64,000 bases of DNA. Origin: Proteus appendicitidis (GTDB lineage Bacteria > Pseudomonadota > Gammaproteobacteria > Enterobacterales > Enterobacteriaceae). The notes under the pieces were generated by a model. The model ran no database searches. It worked only from the letters and a program-made list of their open reading frames with translations, and had not been told where the DNA came from. Shown here in pieces: positions 55,665 through 64,000 of this stretch. A program made the position numbers and the translations under genes. Numbering within the stretch: position 1 is the stretch's first letter; every line of letters starts with the position of its first letter. Location: the NCBI RefSeq assembly GCF_030271835.1, contig NZ_CP127389.1, positions 62,001-126,000 of the forward strand. The letters are read 5' to 3'.

Positions 55665-55695
55665 AAGCCCAAAGTTTTTTGCTTTGGGCTTTTTT
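55665..55695. terminator. 31-bp direct repeat, copy 2 (metJ side)
   Basis: Exact copy of the rpmE terminator at 54084-54114. Here it lies 40 bases past the metJ stop and can end metJ transcription; AA-rich flank on the minus strand is weaker than the plus-strand T-run. Confidence 0.93.
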
Positions 55696-55735
55696 GTTCG
55701 TGTTAATCAAGCAATCAGTCAAAAGCTGACGCTGA

Positions 55736-56053
55736 TTAATACTCCCAAGTATCGGGATCAACCCCGCGCTGGCGCATTATTTCTTTTGCCTCTTCAGGGA
55801 TTTCATCGTTACGTTCTTTACGTAAGTCTTCATCATTTGGGAGAGGCTGTCCGGTAAATGCGTGCAAAAATGCTTCACACAATAATTCACTATTGGTTGC
55901 ATGTTTTAGGTTATTAACCTGACGGCGAGTGCGTTCATCAGTCAAAATTTTTAGCACTTTCAATGGAATTGAAACTGTAATTTTTTTAACTTGCTCACTC
56001 TTTTTGCCATGCTCAGCGTAAGGGCTGATATATTCACCGTTCCATTCAGCCAT
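55736..56053 (-). CDS. metJ: Methionine repressor MetJ
   Basis: Ribbon-helix-helix repressor using S-adenosylmethionine as corepressor. 105 residues, same length as E. coli. DNA-contact strand [23 protein letters not shown] and C-terminal [10 protein letters not shown] are conserved. Divergent from metB; binds the met boxes in the shared region. Confidence 0.98.
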   Translation of the reverse strand: MAEWNGEYISPYAEHGKKSEQVKKITVSIPLKVLKILTDERTRRQVNNLKHATNSELLCEAFLHAFTGQPLPNDEDLRKERNDEIPEEAKEIMRQRGVDPDTWEY

Positions 56054-56249
56054 GGATTACCTTAATTAATATCATTTAGTTGAAGTCAGAATAGGGTTAA
56101 CCCACATTCTGATGGGCAATACCAGTTTATCATGACTTTTCTAAAACCACCGACTCTTCTGGCTGAAGGTGAGAGAAAAAGTAACAGTCACTGGTGATAT
56201 TCTTAATTTGGGTATTATTCCATTACTTAATCTATCCGTAAAGGAGTTT

Positions 56250-56289
56250 AGATGGCTAGATGTATTGACGTCTTGGTGTCTAATTGGAT
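56250..56289. promoter_or_regulatory. MetJ operator, five in-phase met boxes
   Basis: Successive 8-mers AGATGGCT, AGATGTAT, TGACGTCT, TGGTGTCT, AATTGGAT compared with AGACGTCT: the first four match at 6, 6, 7 and 5 positions, the fifth is weak. They lie in the metJ-metB gap, 47-86 bases before the metB ATG. Confidence 0.85.
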
Positions 56290-56335
56290 ATGCTGTTGCA
56301 GATTTCTCCACTTATCGCTGTGACAAGGTGCCTGT

Positions 56336-57496
56336 ATGACGAAGAAAACAGCAACAATTGCTATCCATAATGGGCTAAATGAAGACACTCAATTTGGTTG
56401 TGTCGTACCGCCTATCTATCTTTCTAGTACCTATAATTTTTTAGAATTTAATCAGCCTCGTGATCATGATTATTCTCGTCGAGGTAATCCAACGCGTGAT
56501 ATGGTGCAAAAGACATTAGCCGAGCTAGAAGGTGGAGTGGGGGCAGTTGTCACTAGCAGTGGAATGTCAGCTATTCATTTAATTTGTACGGTTTTTCTAA
56601 AACCCGGCGATGTGATTGTTGCGCCTCATGATTGTTATGGAGGAAGTTATCGTCTTTTTAACAGCCAGCAAGAGCGTGGCGCTTATCGTGTGATTTTTGT
56701 TGATCAAAATGATGATATTGCACTTAAGCAGGCTTTAGCGCATCAGCCTAAAATTGTTTTTATCGAAACACCAAGTAATCCTCTTTTAAGAATAACGGAT
56801 ATTCAAAAAATCAGTGAGCTTGCTCATCAACACGGTGCATTAGTGGTTGCTGATAACACTTTTATGAGCCCTGTTTTGCAAAAGCCGTTAGCATTAGGCG
56901 CTGATATTGTTGTCCACTCATGCACAAAATATCTTAATGGACACTCAGATATTGTCGCTGGTGTTGTTATCTGTCAGTGTCAGAAACAGCTTGAGGAGCT
57001 AAGCTGGTGGGCGAATAATATTGGCGTCACATCTGGCGCATTTGATAGTTATTTATTATTACGAGGCATAAGAACATTAGTACCTCGAATTCGACTTCAG
57101 CAAGAAAATGCACAGGCATTAGTAGCATTTTTACAAACACAGCCATTAGTCGAAAAAATGTATTACCCCGCACTGGAAAATCATGTTGGCCATCAAATAG
57201 CAAAAAAACAGCAACAAGGTTTCGGTGCAATGTTAAGTTTTGAGTTAAAAGGAGGATTAGATGTGATTAAACTCTTTTTATCTCAATTAACACTCTTTAC
57301 ACTGGCAGAATCTTTAGGTGGGGTAGAAACCTTAATTTGTCACCCTGCCTCCATGACCCATGCAGGTATGTCAGAAGAAGCGAAAAAAACAGCAGGGATC
57401 AGCCCCTCATTACTTCGTATCTCGGTGGGTATTGAAGATAGCCAGGATTTAATCAATGATTTGCAAAGTGCGTTTGATGCAGCAACTAAAAGGTAA
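56336..57496 (+). CDS. metB: Cystathionine gamma-synthase
   Basis: PLP enzyme making cystathionine from O-succinylhomoserine and cysteine. 386 residues, same as E. coli. PLP lysine K198 in HSCTKYLNGHSD; other family signs SRRGNPTRD, TSSGMSAIHL, ETPSNPLL, and GGVETLICHPASMTHA. Operon with metL 9 bp downstream. Confidence 0.97.
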   Translation: MTKKTATIAIHNGLNEDTQFGCVVPPIYLSSTYNFLEFNQPRDHDYSRRGNPTRDMVQKTLAELEGGVGAVVTSSGMSAIHLICTVFLKPGDVIVAPHDCYGGSYRLFNSQQERGAYRVIFVDQNDDIALKQALAHQPKIVFIETPSNPLLRITDIQKISELAHQHGALVVADNTFMSPVLQKPLALGADIVVHSCTKYLNGHSDIVAGVVICQCQKQLEELSWWANNIGVTSGAFDSYLLLRGIRTLVPRIRLQQENAQALVAFLQTQPLVEKMYYPALENHVGHQIAKKQQQGFGAMLSFELKGGLDVIKLFLSQLTLFTLAESLGGVETLICHPASMTHAGMSEEAKKTAGISPSLLRISVGIEDSQDLINDLQSAFDAATKR

Positions 57497-57505
57497 CCAT
57501 GGATC

Positions 57506-59944
57506 ATGAGCGTAGTGGCGATTAAACAACAGGCGGAGCCGATTTGCCGTCAGTTACATAAATTCGGTGGTAGCAGTCTTGCGGATATAAAATGTTATCA
57601 ACGTGTCGTGAATATCATGACGAACTATAGCCAACCTAATGACCTAATGGTGGTTTCTGCGGCTGGCTCTACGACAAATCAGTTGATTGACTGGCTAAAA
57701 CTTAGTCAAAACGATCGCATTTCTGCCCATCAAGTTCAGCAAACGTTGCGCCGTTACCAGTTATCTTTAATTGAAGGATTACTTTCGAAAGAGAATGCAG
57801 AATTACTTTCTCAAGCCTTTATTGCAGATCTTGAACGCTTAAGTTATTTGTTAGATAAACCTATTACAGACGCAACGTATGCAGAAGTTGTTGGTCACGG
57901 TGAAATTTGGTCTGCAAGATTAATGGCGAATTTACTTACAGAACAAGGTTTACCTAGTGTGTGGTTAGATGCGCGTGAATTTTTGTGTGCTGAAAGAGCG
58001 GCTCAGCCACAAGTCAACGAAACGTTATCTCGCCCATTACTCCAATCATTATTAGCTAAACATCCTGAAAGCCGTTTTGTTGTCACTGGTTTTATTAGTC
58101 GCAATCAACAAGGTGACACGGTCTTATTAGGTCGTAACGGTAGTGACTACTCGGCAACTCAAGTGGGTGCTTTAGCCGATGTTGGTAAAGTCACCATTTG
58201 GAGTGATGTTGCGGGTGTTTATAGTGCAGATCCTCGCAAAGTAAAAGATGCTTGTTTACTACCCTTGTTGCGTTTAGATGAAGCGAGTGAATTGGCTCGA
58301 TTAGCTGCCCCAGTTTTACATACGCGTACACTTCAACCCGTTTCAGGCAGTAATATCGATTTGCAACTTCGTTGTAGCTATCAACCAGAACAGGGTTCAA
58401 CTCGTATAGAACGTGTTTTAGCATCAGGAACGGGCGCTAAAATCGTTACTAGCCATGATGATGTTTGTTTGATTGAACTCCAACTTTCATCTCATCAAAA
58501 TTTCGAACAAGTAGCGAAAGAGGTTGATGAATTACTTAAGCGCGCCCAAATTCGTCCTTTAGCTACTGGCGTGGATAAAGACAGCCAGCTTTTACAACTT
58601 TGCTATACCAGTGAAGTGGCTAATAGTGCATTAGATGTATTACAAGATGCCGTTTTACCGGGTAAATTACATTTACGAGAAGGTTTCTCATTAGTGGCTT
58701 TAGTGGGGGCGGGGGTTTGTAAAAATCCATTGCATTGCCATCGTTTTTATCAACAACTTAAAGACCAACCGGTTGAATTTATTTGGCATGCGGAAGATAA
58801 CATCAGCTTAGTGGCGGTATTACGTAATTATACTGAGCATTTGCTGCAAGGTTTGCATCAAACATTATTTAGAGCTGAAAAACAAATTGGTTTAGTGCTG
58901 TTTGGTAAAGGGAATATTGGTTCACGTTGGTTAGAATTGTTTGCTCGAGAACAAGAGCCTTTATCAGCGCGTAGTGATTTTGAGTTTATTCTTGCGGGTG
59001 TGGTCGATAGTCGCCGCAGTTTGCTGGACTACCAAGGAATTAATCCTAGTCGCGCTTTGGCTTTCTTTGATAACGACGCGACTGAACATACGGAAGAATC
59101 ACTCTATCTTTGGATGAGAGCGCATCCTTATGATGATTTAGTGGTTGTTGATATTACAGCCAACGAGTCTCTTGCTGCTTCTTATGAAGATTTTGCTAGT
59201 TATGGTTTTCATGTTATCAGTGCAAATAAAATTGCTGGCTCCGCTTCAAGTTTACGTTATCGTGCCACACGAGATGCTTTTTCTAAAACAGGTCGCCATT
59301 GGTTATATAACGCCACAGTGGGTGCGGGTTTACCAATTAATCATACAGTGCGTGATCTGCGTGAAAGTGGTGACACTATTTTATCAATTAGCGGTATTTT
59401 CTCTGGCACGCTTTCTTGGTTATTCTTGCAATTTGATGGCACCGTTCCTTTCAGTGAGCTGGTAGAACAAGCTTGGCAACAAGGATTAACAGAGCCTGAT
59501 CCACGAATTGATTTATCAGGGCAAGATGTCATGCGTAAACTGGTTATTCTTGCTCGTGAAGCGGGTTATGACATCGAGCCAGAGCAAGTACGAGTTGAAT
59601 CTTTAGTGCCTGTGCAAGCTGAAACCGGTTCGCTAGAAGAGTTCTTTGATAACAGTGCATTGATTAATGAACAAATGGCACAACGATTAGCGGCTGCAAA
59701 TGAAATGGATATGGTATTACGTTATATCGCCCGTTTTGATGCTAATGGTAAAGCAAAAGTGGGTGTTGAAGCAGTGAGAAAAGATCATCCTCTCGCTTCG
59801 TTATTACCGGGGGATAATTTATTTGCGATTGAAAGTCGTTGGTATCGTGATAATCCGCTTGTGATCAGAGGACCAGGAGCAGGCAGAGATGTGACCGCTG
59901 GCGCAATTCAGTCAGATTTAAACCGCCTTTCTCAATTACTGTAA
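57506..59944 (+). CDS. metL: Aspartokinase II / homoserine dehydrogenase II
   Basis: Bifunctional enzyme of the methionine branch, 812 residues (E. coli 810). Kinase half with HKFGGSSLAD (K19) and GRNGSDYSATQVGALADV; degenerate central regulatory part; dehydrogenase half from ~462 with LVLFGKGNIGSRWLELF and SANKIAGSASSLRYRA, and NATVGAGLPINHTVRDL. Downstream of metB under MetJ control. Confidence 0.97.
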   Translation: MSVVAIKQQAEPICRQLHKFGGSSLADIKCYQRVVNIMTNYSQPNDLMVVSAAGSTTNQLIDWLKLSQNDRISAHQVQQTLRRYQLSLIEGLLSKENAELLSQAFIADLERLSYLLDKPITDATYAEVVGHGEIWSARLMANLLTEQGLPSVWLDAREFLCAERAAQPQVNETLSRPLLQSLLAKHPESRFVVTGFISRNQQGDTVLLGRNGSDYSATQVGALADVGKVTIWSDVAGVYSADPRKVKDACLLPLLRLDEASELARLAAPVLHTRTLQPVSGSNIDLQLRCSYQPEQGSTRIERVLASGTGAKIVTSHDDVCLIELQLSSHQNFEQVAKEVDELLKRAQIRPLATGVDKDSQLLQLCYTSEVANSALDVLQDAVLPGKLHLREGFSLVALVGAGVCKNPLHCHRFYQQLKDQPVEFIWHAEDNISLVAVLRNYTEHLLQGLHQTLFRAEKQIGLVLFGKGNIGSRWLELFAREQEPLSARSDFEFILAGVVDSRRSLLDYQGINPSRALAFFDNDATEHTEESLYLWMRAHPYDDLVVVDITANESLAASYEDFASYGFHVISANKIAGSASSLRYRATRDAFSKTGRHWLYNATVGAGLPINHTVRDLRESGDTILSISGIFSGTLSWLFLQFDGTVPFSELVEQAWQQGLTEPDPRIDLSGQDVMRKLVILAREAGYDIEPEQVRVESLVPVQAETGSLEEFFDNSALINEQMAQRLAAANEMDMVLRYIARFDANGKAKVGVEAVRKDHPLASLLPGDNLFAIESRWYRDNPLVIRGPGAGRDVTAGAIQSDLNRLSQLL

Positions 59945-59964
59945 TTTAATTTTTTCTCTTTTAT

Positions 59965-60002
59965 AAAGATTATCAGCGGGTTATTTTCTGCTGATAATCT
60001 TT
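59965..60002 (+). terminator. Terminator of metBL
   Basis: 13-bp perfect stem AAAGATTATCAGC/GCTGATAATCTTT, 12-nt loop, 20 bases after the metL stop, then TGTCATTTTTG. Confidence 0.82.
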
Positions 60003-60084
60003 TGTCATTTTTGTGTCATATCACCCAATTTTTTTAATTTCTTTGGCTATACTTAATTTATCTCTAGTCACAAAGGAGCGATTG

Positions 60085-60271
60085 ATGTCAAAAGTAGTAA
60101 GACAGATTGTCCCACTAAGAAATGAAATGACGGAGGTGAACCATCAAGCTAAAGAGAACTTTTGTCAGTAGCTCATGATGTGAAATTTAAGCGTCTTGAG
60201 TGGAAGTTGAAGTGGAAGTTGAAGCATGGTTACAACGTGTTAGAACGTTATTTAGAGTACAATTCGATTAA
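60085..60271 (+). pseudogene. Frameshifted small gene between metL and ppc
   Basis: A good start (AAAGGAG, ATG 60085) opens MSKVVRQIVPLRNEMTEVN ... and stops after 28 codons. Protein-like sequence continues in a second frame (ELLSVAHDVKFKRLE, from ~60156) and then in a third (VEVEAWLQRVRTLFRVQFD, stop 60269-60271). A perfect 12-bp tandem duplication at 60201-60224 sits at the second join. The composite (~60 residues) looks like one short basic protein broken by two shifts. Family not recognised. Confidence 0.55.
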
Positions 60272-60330
60272 CCACATTATTTACAACAGACAACCTAATT
60301 TACTGAAAGACAATTTGTTATTCTTAATTT

Positions 60331-60353
60331 AAAGCGCTGATATTCAGCGCTTT
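60331..60353 (+). terminator. Hairpin terminator
   Basis: 10-bp perfect stem AAAGCGCTGA/TCAGCGCTTT with a 3-nt loop, followed by ATTCGTTTTT. It probably ended the broken gene upstream. From here to the ppc start (~520 bp) I see no gene; the region is AT-rich and must contain the ppc promoter. Confidence 0.78.
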
Positions 60354-60876
60354 ATTCGTTTTTATCTTATAAAAATTCTAATCGGGAAAATTTAATCTAG
60401 TAAAAATGCAAAAGAGAGGAAAAATAAGGAATGAAAGAGAAACATGAGTTATAGCGCATCCATAAAATAAGCTAAAAACCAAAAAACAGACCAGACAATT
60501 TATCAATATTAAAAAAAATCATCTAAATTTCTCGCCAGATAAATTTTCACGTATCCCCTTCTTTTTAGTAAAAAACTCTTCGTAGTGAATAAGAAACGAA
60601 AAAATGTCCTTATTCTTAATAAAATTGAGCTAGAACAGCATGAATATTAGCCATTCTTATAAGACTAAAGCCGTAATTAAATTTCAGAAAAATCCCCCAA
60701 AACGATTATTTTCTGATATGAATAGTAGGCTAAGTAAAAAAAGCAGTGTGGCTTATCACAAAAATCAAAATAAAGTCACATTAGAAATGAAAGTTAATTA
60801 CACAACTGGGAGGACATGACTTTTCTACTAGGAAGAAGCATGTTGTTACCGCCACAAAGACAAGGTCAGGAGTCTT

Positions 60877-63513
60877 ATGAATCAACAATATTCTGCGATG
60901 CGTAGTAATGTCAGTATGCTTGGCAAGCTACTTGGAGATACGATAAAAGAAGCACTCGGTGAAGAAATTTTAGATAAAGTTGAATCTATTCGAAAATTAT
61001 CTAAATCGTCACGAGCGGGTAATGAAGTTCAGCGACAAAAACTGTTGTTGACGTTGCAAAATCTCTCTAATGATGAATTATTACCTGTTGCTAGAGCATT
61101 CAATCAATTCTTAAACCTGACGAACGTGGCAGAGCAATACCATAGCATTTCGCCTCACGGTGAAGCTGCGAGCAATCCTGTGGCATTGGCAAAACTGATC
61201 ACCCGACTAAAAGATAAGAATTTTACCGACGAGCAATTAAAAGAAGCTGTAGAGCAAATCTCTATTGAGCTGGTATTAACGGCACACCCAACCGAAATTG
61301 CACGTCGTACACTTATTCATAAGCTGGTTGAAGTGAATACCTGTTTATCTCAACTGGATCACGATGATTTAGCCGATTATGAACGCACAAACATCATGCG
61401 CCGTCTGCGCCAGTTAGTGGCTCAATCGTGGCATACCGATGAAATTAGAAAAATCCGTCCAACCCCAATCGATGAAGCAAAATGGGGCTTTGCGGTGGTT
61501 GAAAATAGCCTATGGGAAGGTGTTCCAGCGTTCTTACGTGAATTTAATGAGCAGCTTGAAGAATCGATAAATTTTAACTTGCCAGTAGAAGCATCACCAA
61601 TTCGCTTTACCTCATGGATGGGCGGTGACCGTGATGGTAACCCAAATGTGACAGCAGAAATTACACGCCATGCTTTACTGCTAAGCCGTTGGAAAGCTGC
61701 CGATTTATTCTTAAATGATATTCAAGTCCTAGTTTCAGAACTTTCAATGACAGAAAGTACACCTGAACTGCGTGAATTAGCGGGTGGCGCTGAAATTGCA
61801 GAGCCTTATCGTGAAATTGCTAAACAATTGCGTACACGCTTACAAGTGACTCGCGATTATCTAGAGCAACGCATTAAAGGACAGCAGTCGTTACCACCAG
61901 AAGGCTTATTGATTGATAATGAAGAACTTTGGGAGCCGTTATACGCGTGTTATCAATCACTAACTCAATGTGGTATGCGTATTATCGCCAATGGGCAACT
62001 GTTAGATACGTTACGCCGTATTCGTTGTTTTGGCTTACAACTGGTGAAACTGGATATTCGCCAAGAAAGTACCAATCACACAGAAGCGCTCTCTGAATTA
62101 ACACAATATTTAGAGCTTGGTGATTATGCAAATTGGTCTGAAGAGCAAAAACAAACATTCTTACTTGAAGAGTTAAACTCTAAACGTCCACTGATCCCAA
62201 CAAATTGGCAGCCAAGTGCAGCGACTCAAGAAGTATTTGAAACTTGTCGCGTCATTGCACAATCACCTAAAGATTCTATTGCCTCTTATGTGATTTCAAT
62301 GGCAAAAGTGCCTTCTGATGTATTAGCTGTAAAACTATTACTGAAAGAGGCCGGTGCGAATATTCGTTTACCTGTTGCTCCTTTATTTGAAACGCTTGAA
62401 GACTTAAATAATGCTGAAAGCGTAATGACCCGTTTGTTTAATATCCCTTGGTATCGAGATCTAATTGATGACAAACAAATGGTGATGATTGGCTATTCAG
62501 ACTCTGCAAAAGATGCGGGTGTGATGGCAGCATCATGGGCGCAATATCGTGCTCAAGATGCATTAATCAAACTCTGTGAAAAATCAGGCGTAACATTAAC
62601 GCTATTCCATGGACGTGGCGGTACGATTGGCCGTGGTGGTGCGCCAGCACATGCAGCTTTACTTTCTCAACCACCGGGAAGTTTAAAAGGTGGTCTGCGT
62701 GTGACAGAACAAGGCGAAATGATCCGCTTTAAGTTCGGATTACCACAAGTCACAATCAGCAGTCTTGCTCACTATGCTGGTGCAATCTTAGAAGCCAATT
62801 TATTGCCACCACCAGAGCCAAAAGCACCTTGGATTGAGGTCATGGATTCTTTGTCTGACGTTTCTTGTGCCATGTATCGTGACTATGTGCGAGGGCAAGA
62901 AGACTTTGTTCCTTACTTTAGAGCGGCAACGCCAGAAGGCGAATTGGGTAAACTACCATTAGGCTCTCGTCCTGCAAAACGTCGTCCTACCGGTGGGGTT
63001 GAAACCTTGCGTGCTATTCCGTGGATCTTCGCATGGACTCAAAACCGTTTAATGTTACCTGCTTGGTTAGGTGCTGGTGCCGCATTACAACATGAAATTG
63101 ATAGCGGAAAACAAGCAGTATTAGACGATATGTGTGAGAACTGGCCGTTCTTTAATACACGTATTGCGATGTTGGAAATGGTGTACGCTAAAGCGGATTT
63201 ATGGTTAGCGGAATATTACGATCAGCGTTTAGTCGAAGAGCGTTTATGGCCATTAGGATCTAAATTACGTCAGCAACTTTCTGATGATATTAAGAGTGTT
63301 TTGGCAATATCAAAAGATGAGCACTTAATGGCAGATTTGCCATGGGTTGCTGAATCTATTGCACTACGTAATGTATATACCGATCCATTAAACGTACTTC
63401 AGGCTGAGTTGTTACAGCGCTCTCGCACACATAGCGAGTCAGATCCTCGTATTGAACAGGCGCTAATGGTTACTATTGCGGGTATTGCTGCGGGTATGCG
63501 TAATACAGGCTAG
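60877..63513 (+). CDS. ppc: Phosphoenolpyruvate carboxylase
   Basis: Replenishes oxaloacetate from PEP and bicarbonate. 878 residues (E. coli 883). Active-site segments: [70 protein letters not shown], and C-terminal [17 protein letters not shown] before ATG. Confidence 0.98.
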   Translation: MNQQYSAMRSNVSMLGKLLGDTIKEALGEEILDKVESIRKLSKSSRAGNEVQRQKLLLTLQNLSNDELLPVARAFNQFLNLTNVAEQYHSISPHGEAASNPVALAKLITRLKDKNFTDEQLKEAVEQISIELVLTAHPTEIARRTLIHKLVEVNTCLSQLDHDDLADYERTNIMRRLRQLVAQSWHTDEIRKIRPTPIDEAKWGFAVVENSLWEGVPAFLREFNEQLEESINFNLPVEASPIRFTSWMGGDRDGNPNVTAEITRHALLLSRWKAADLFLNDIQVLVSELSMTESTPELRELAGGAEIAEPYREIAKQLRTRLQVTRDYLEQRIKGQQSLPPEGLLIDNEELWEPLYACYQSLTQCGMRIIANGQLLDTLRRIRCFGLQLVKLDIRQESTNHTEALSELTQYLELGDYANWSEEQKQTFLLEELNSKRPLIPTNWQPSAATQEVFETCRVIAQSPKDSIASYVISMAKVPSDVLAVKLLLKEAGANIRLPVAPLFETLEDLNNAESVMTRLFNIPWYRDLIDDKQMVMIGYSDSAKDAGVMAASWAQYRAQDALIKLCEKSGVTLTLFHGRGGTIGRGGAPAHAALLSQPPGSLKGGLRVTEQGEMIRFKFGLPQVTISSLAHYAGAILEANLLPPPEPKAPWIEVMDSLSDVSCAMYRDYVRGQEDFVPYFRAATPEGELGKLPLGSRPAKRRPTGGVETLRAIPWIFAWTQNRLMLPAWLGAGAALQHEIDSGKQAVLDDMCENWPFFNTRIAMLEMVYAKADLWLAEYYDQRLVEERLWPLGSKLRQQLSDDIKSVLAISKDEHLMADLPWVAESIALRNVYTDPLNVLQAELLQRSRTHSESDPRIEQALMVTIAGIAAGMRNTG

Positions 63514-63533
63514 CGTCGCCAGTATTTAGCAAT

Positions 63534-63564
63534 AAAAACAGCGCTTAATAACAGCGCTGTTTTT
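63534..63564. terminator. Bidirectional terminator ppc/phr
   Basis: 12-bp stem AAAAACAGCGCT/AGCGCTGTTTTT with 7-nt loop; long T-run on the plus strand, A-rich on the other side. Confidence 0.92.
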
Positions 63565-63596
63565 TTGTTTTTTATTTCTTATCTCTGATATTGGTT

Positions 63597-64000
63597 TTAT
63601 TTTTTTGCTTCTTCATAAGACTCAATCGCTCTTGCTCGTGCTTTTGCGTGATCAACAATGGGTAATGGATAATCAAGAGAATTATTGGTTTTTGCTGCCC
63701 ACTCATGAGGTGTATGAATATAGCGATTCGGCACATTGGCGAGTTCAGGAAGCCAATGGCGGATAAATTCACCATCAGGATCGAACTTACGACCTTGGGT
63801 AGTAGGATTAAAAATTCGAAAATAAGGTACGGCATCAGTTCCTGTTGATGCAGCCCACTGCCAACCCCCGTTATTTGATGCGAAATCACCATCAATCAGT
63901 TGTGACATAAAATAACGCTCACCCCAACGCCAATCAATTAATAAGTCTTTGATAAGAAAACTTGCCGTGAGCATACGTAAGCGGTTATGCATCCAACCTG
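63597..64000 (-). CDS. phrB: Deoxyribodipyrimidine photolyase (C-terminal part)
   Basis: Repairs cyclobutane pyrimidine dimers with light. Only the last ~134 residues are inside the window; the frame continues past base 64000. The text [27 protein letters not shown] in parts, then [17 protein letters not shown] and [19 protein letters not shown], is the FAD-binding core of class I photolyases (Asn of FASNNGG and the Trp electron chain). In E. coli phr is elsewhere. Confidence 0.93.
   Translation of the reverse strand, partial: GWMHNRLRMLTASFLIKDLLIDWRWGERYFMSQLIDGDFASNNGGWQWAASTGTDAVPYFRIFNPTTQGRKFDPDGEFIRHWLPELANVPNRYIHTPHEWAAKTNNSLDYPLPIVDHAKARARAIESYEEAKK

Overview
The window is a stretch of enterobacterial chromosome with a P2-type prophage inserted in it. 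Low GC, gene order and protein sequences point to the Morganellaceae, most likely Proteus. The host backbone follows the E. coli order cpxR-cpxP ... pfkA-sbp-tpiA-yiiQ-yiiR-fpr-(emrD)-glpK-glpF-zapB-rraA-menA-hslU-hslV-ftsN-cytR-priA-rpmE-(yjjJ)-metJ-metB-metL-ppc, with phr running off the right end. Differences from E. coli: no fieF between cpxP and pfkA (two glycosyltransferase genes are there), emrD where glpX would be, a HipA-like yjjJ between rpmE and metJ, and a decayed gene instead of metF between metL and ppc.

Left edge (1-1525): the end-truncated cpxR gene, a perfect CpxR box, cpxP, and the CpxQ small RNA carried in the cpxP 3' UTR.

Prophage (1478-32827): about 31.3 kb between two perfect 49-bp direct repeats. 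The repeat is the CpxQ seed region plus its terminator, so this phage integrates into a small-RNA gene and rebuilds it on insertion. Gene order is that of a P2 prophage opened at att: int and C (leftward), then cox, small early genes, an orphan Dam methylase and the gpA rolling-circle initiator with a candidate origin inside it. Next comes the accessory slot between A and cos. Then cos, Q-P leftward, O-N-M-L-X, lysis genes, R-S, V-W-J-I-H-G, FI-FII-E(E')-T-U-D, ogr, and one leftward membrane-protein gene before attR. Late promoters carry TGT-N12-ACA activator sites for Ogr. The A-cos slot holds a stand-alone, apparently inactive copy of the terminase ATPase domain and, convergent to it, a KAP-family P-loop NTPase. 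Both sit where P2 relatives keep anti-phage genes and are the best candidates here for an undescribed system.

Right of the prophage: a GT25 and a GT4 glycosyltransferase (surface polysaccharide), about 850 bp of mostly non-coding DNA, then core metabolism (glycolysis, sulfate uptake, glycerol uptake), cell division (zapB, ftsN), protein quality control (hslVU), menaquinone synthesis, replication restart (priA), ribosomal protein L31, and the methionine regulon with five in-phase met boxes. The yjjJ cassette is bracketed by two identical 31-bp copies of the rpmE terminator, which suggests recombination through the terminator.
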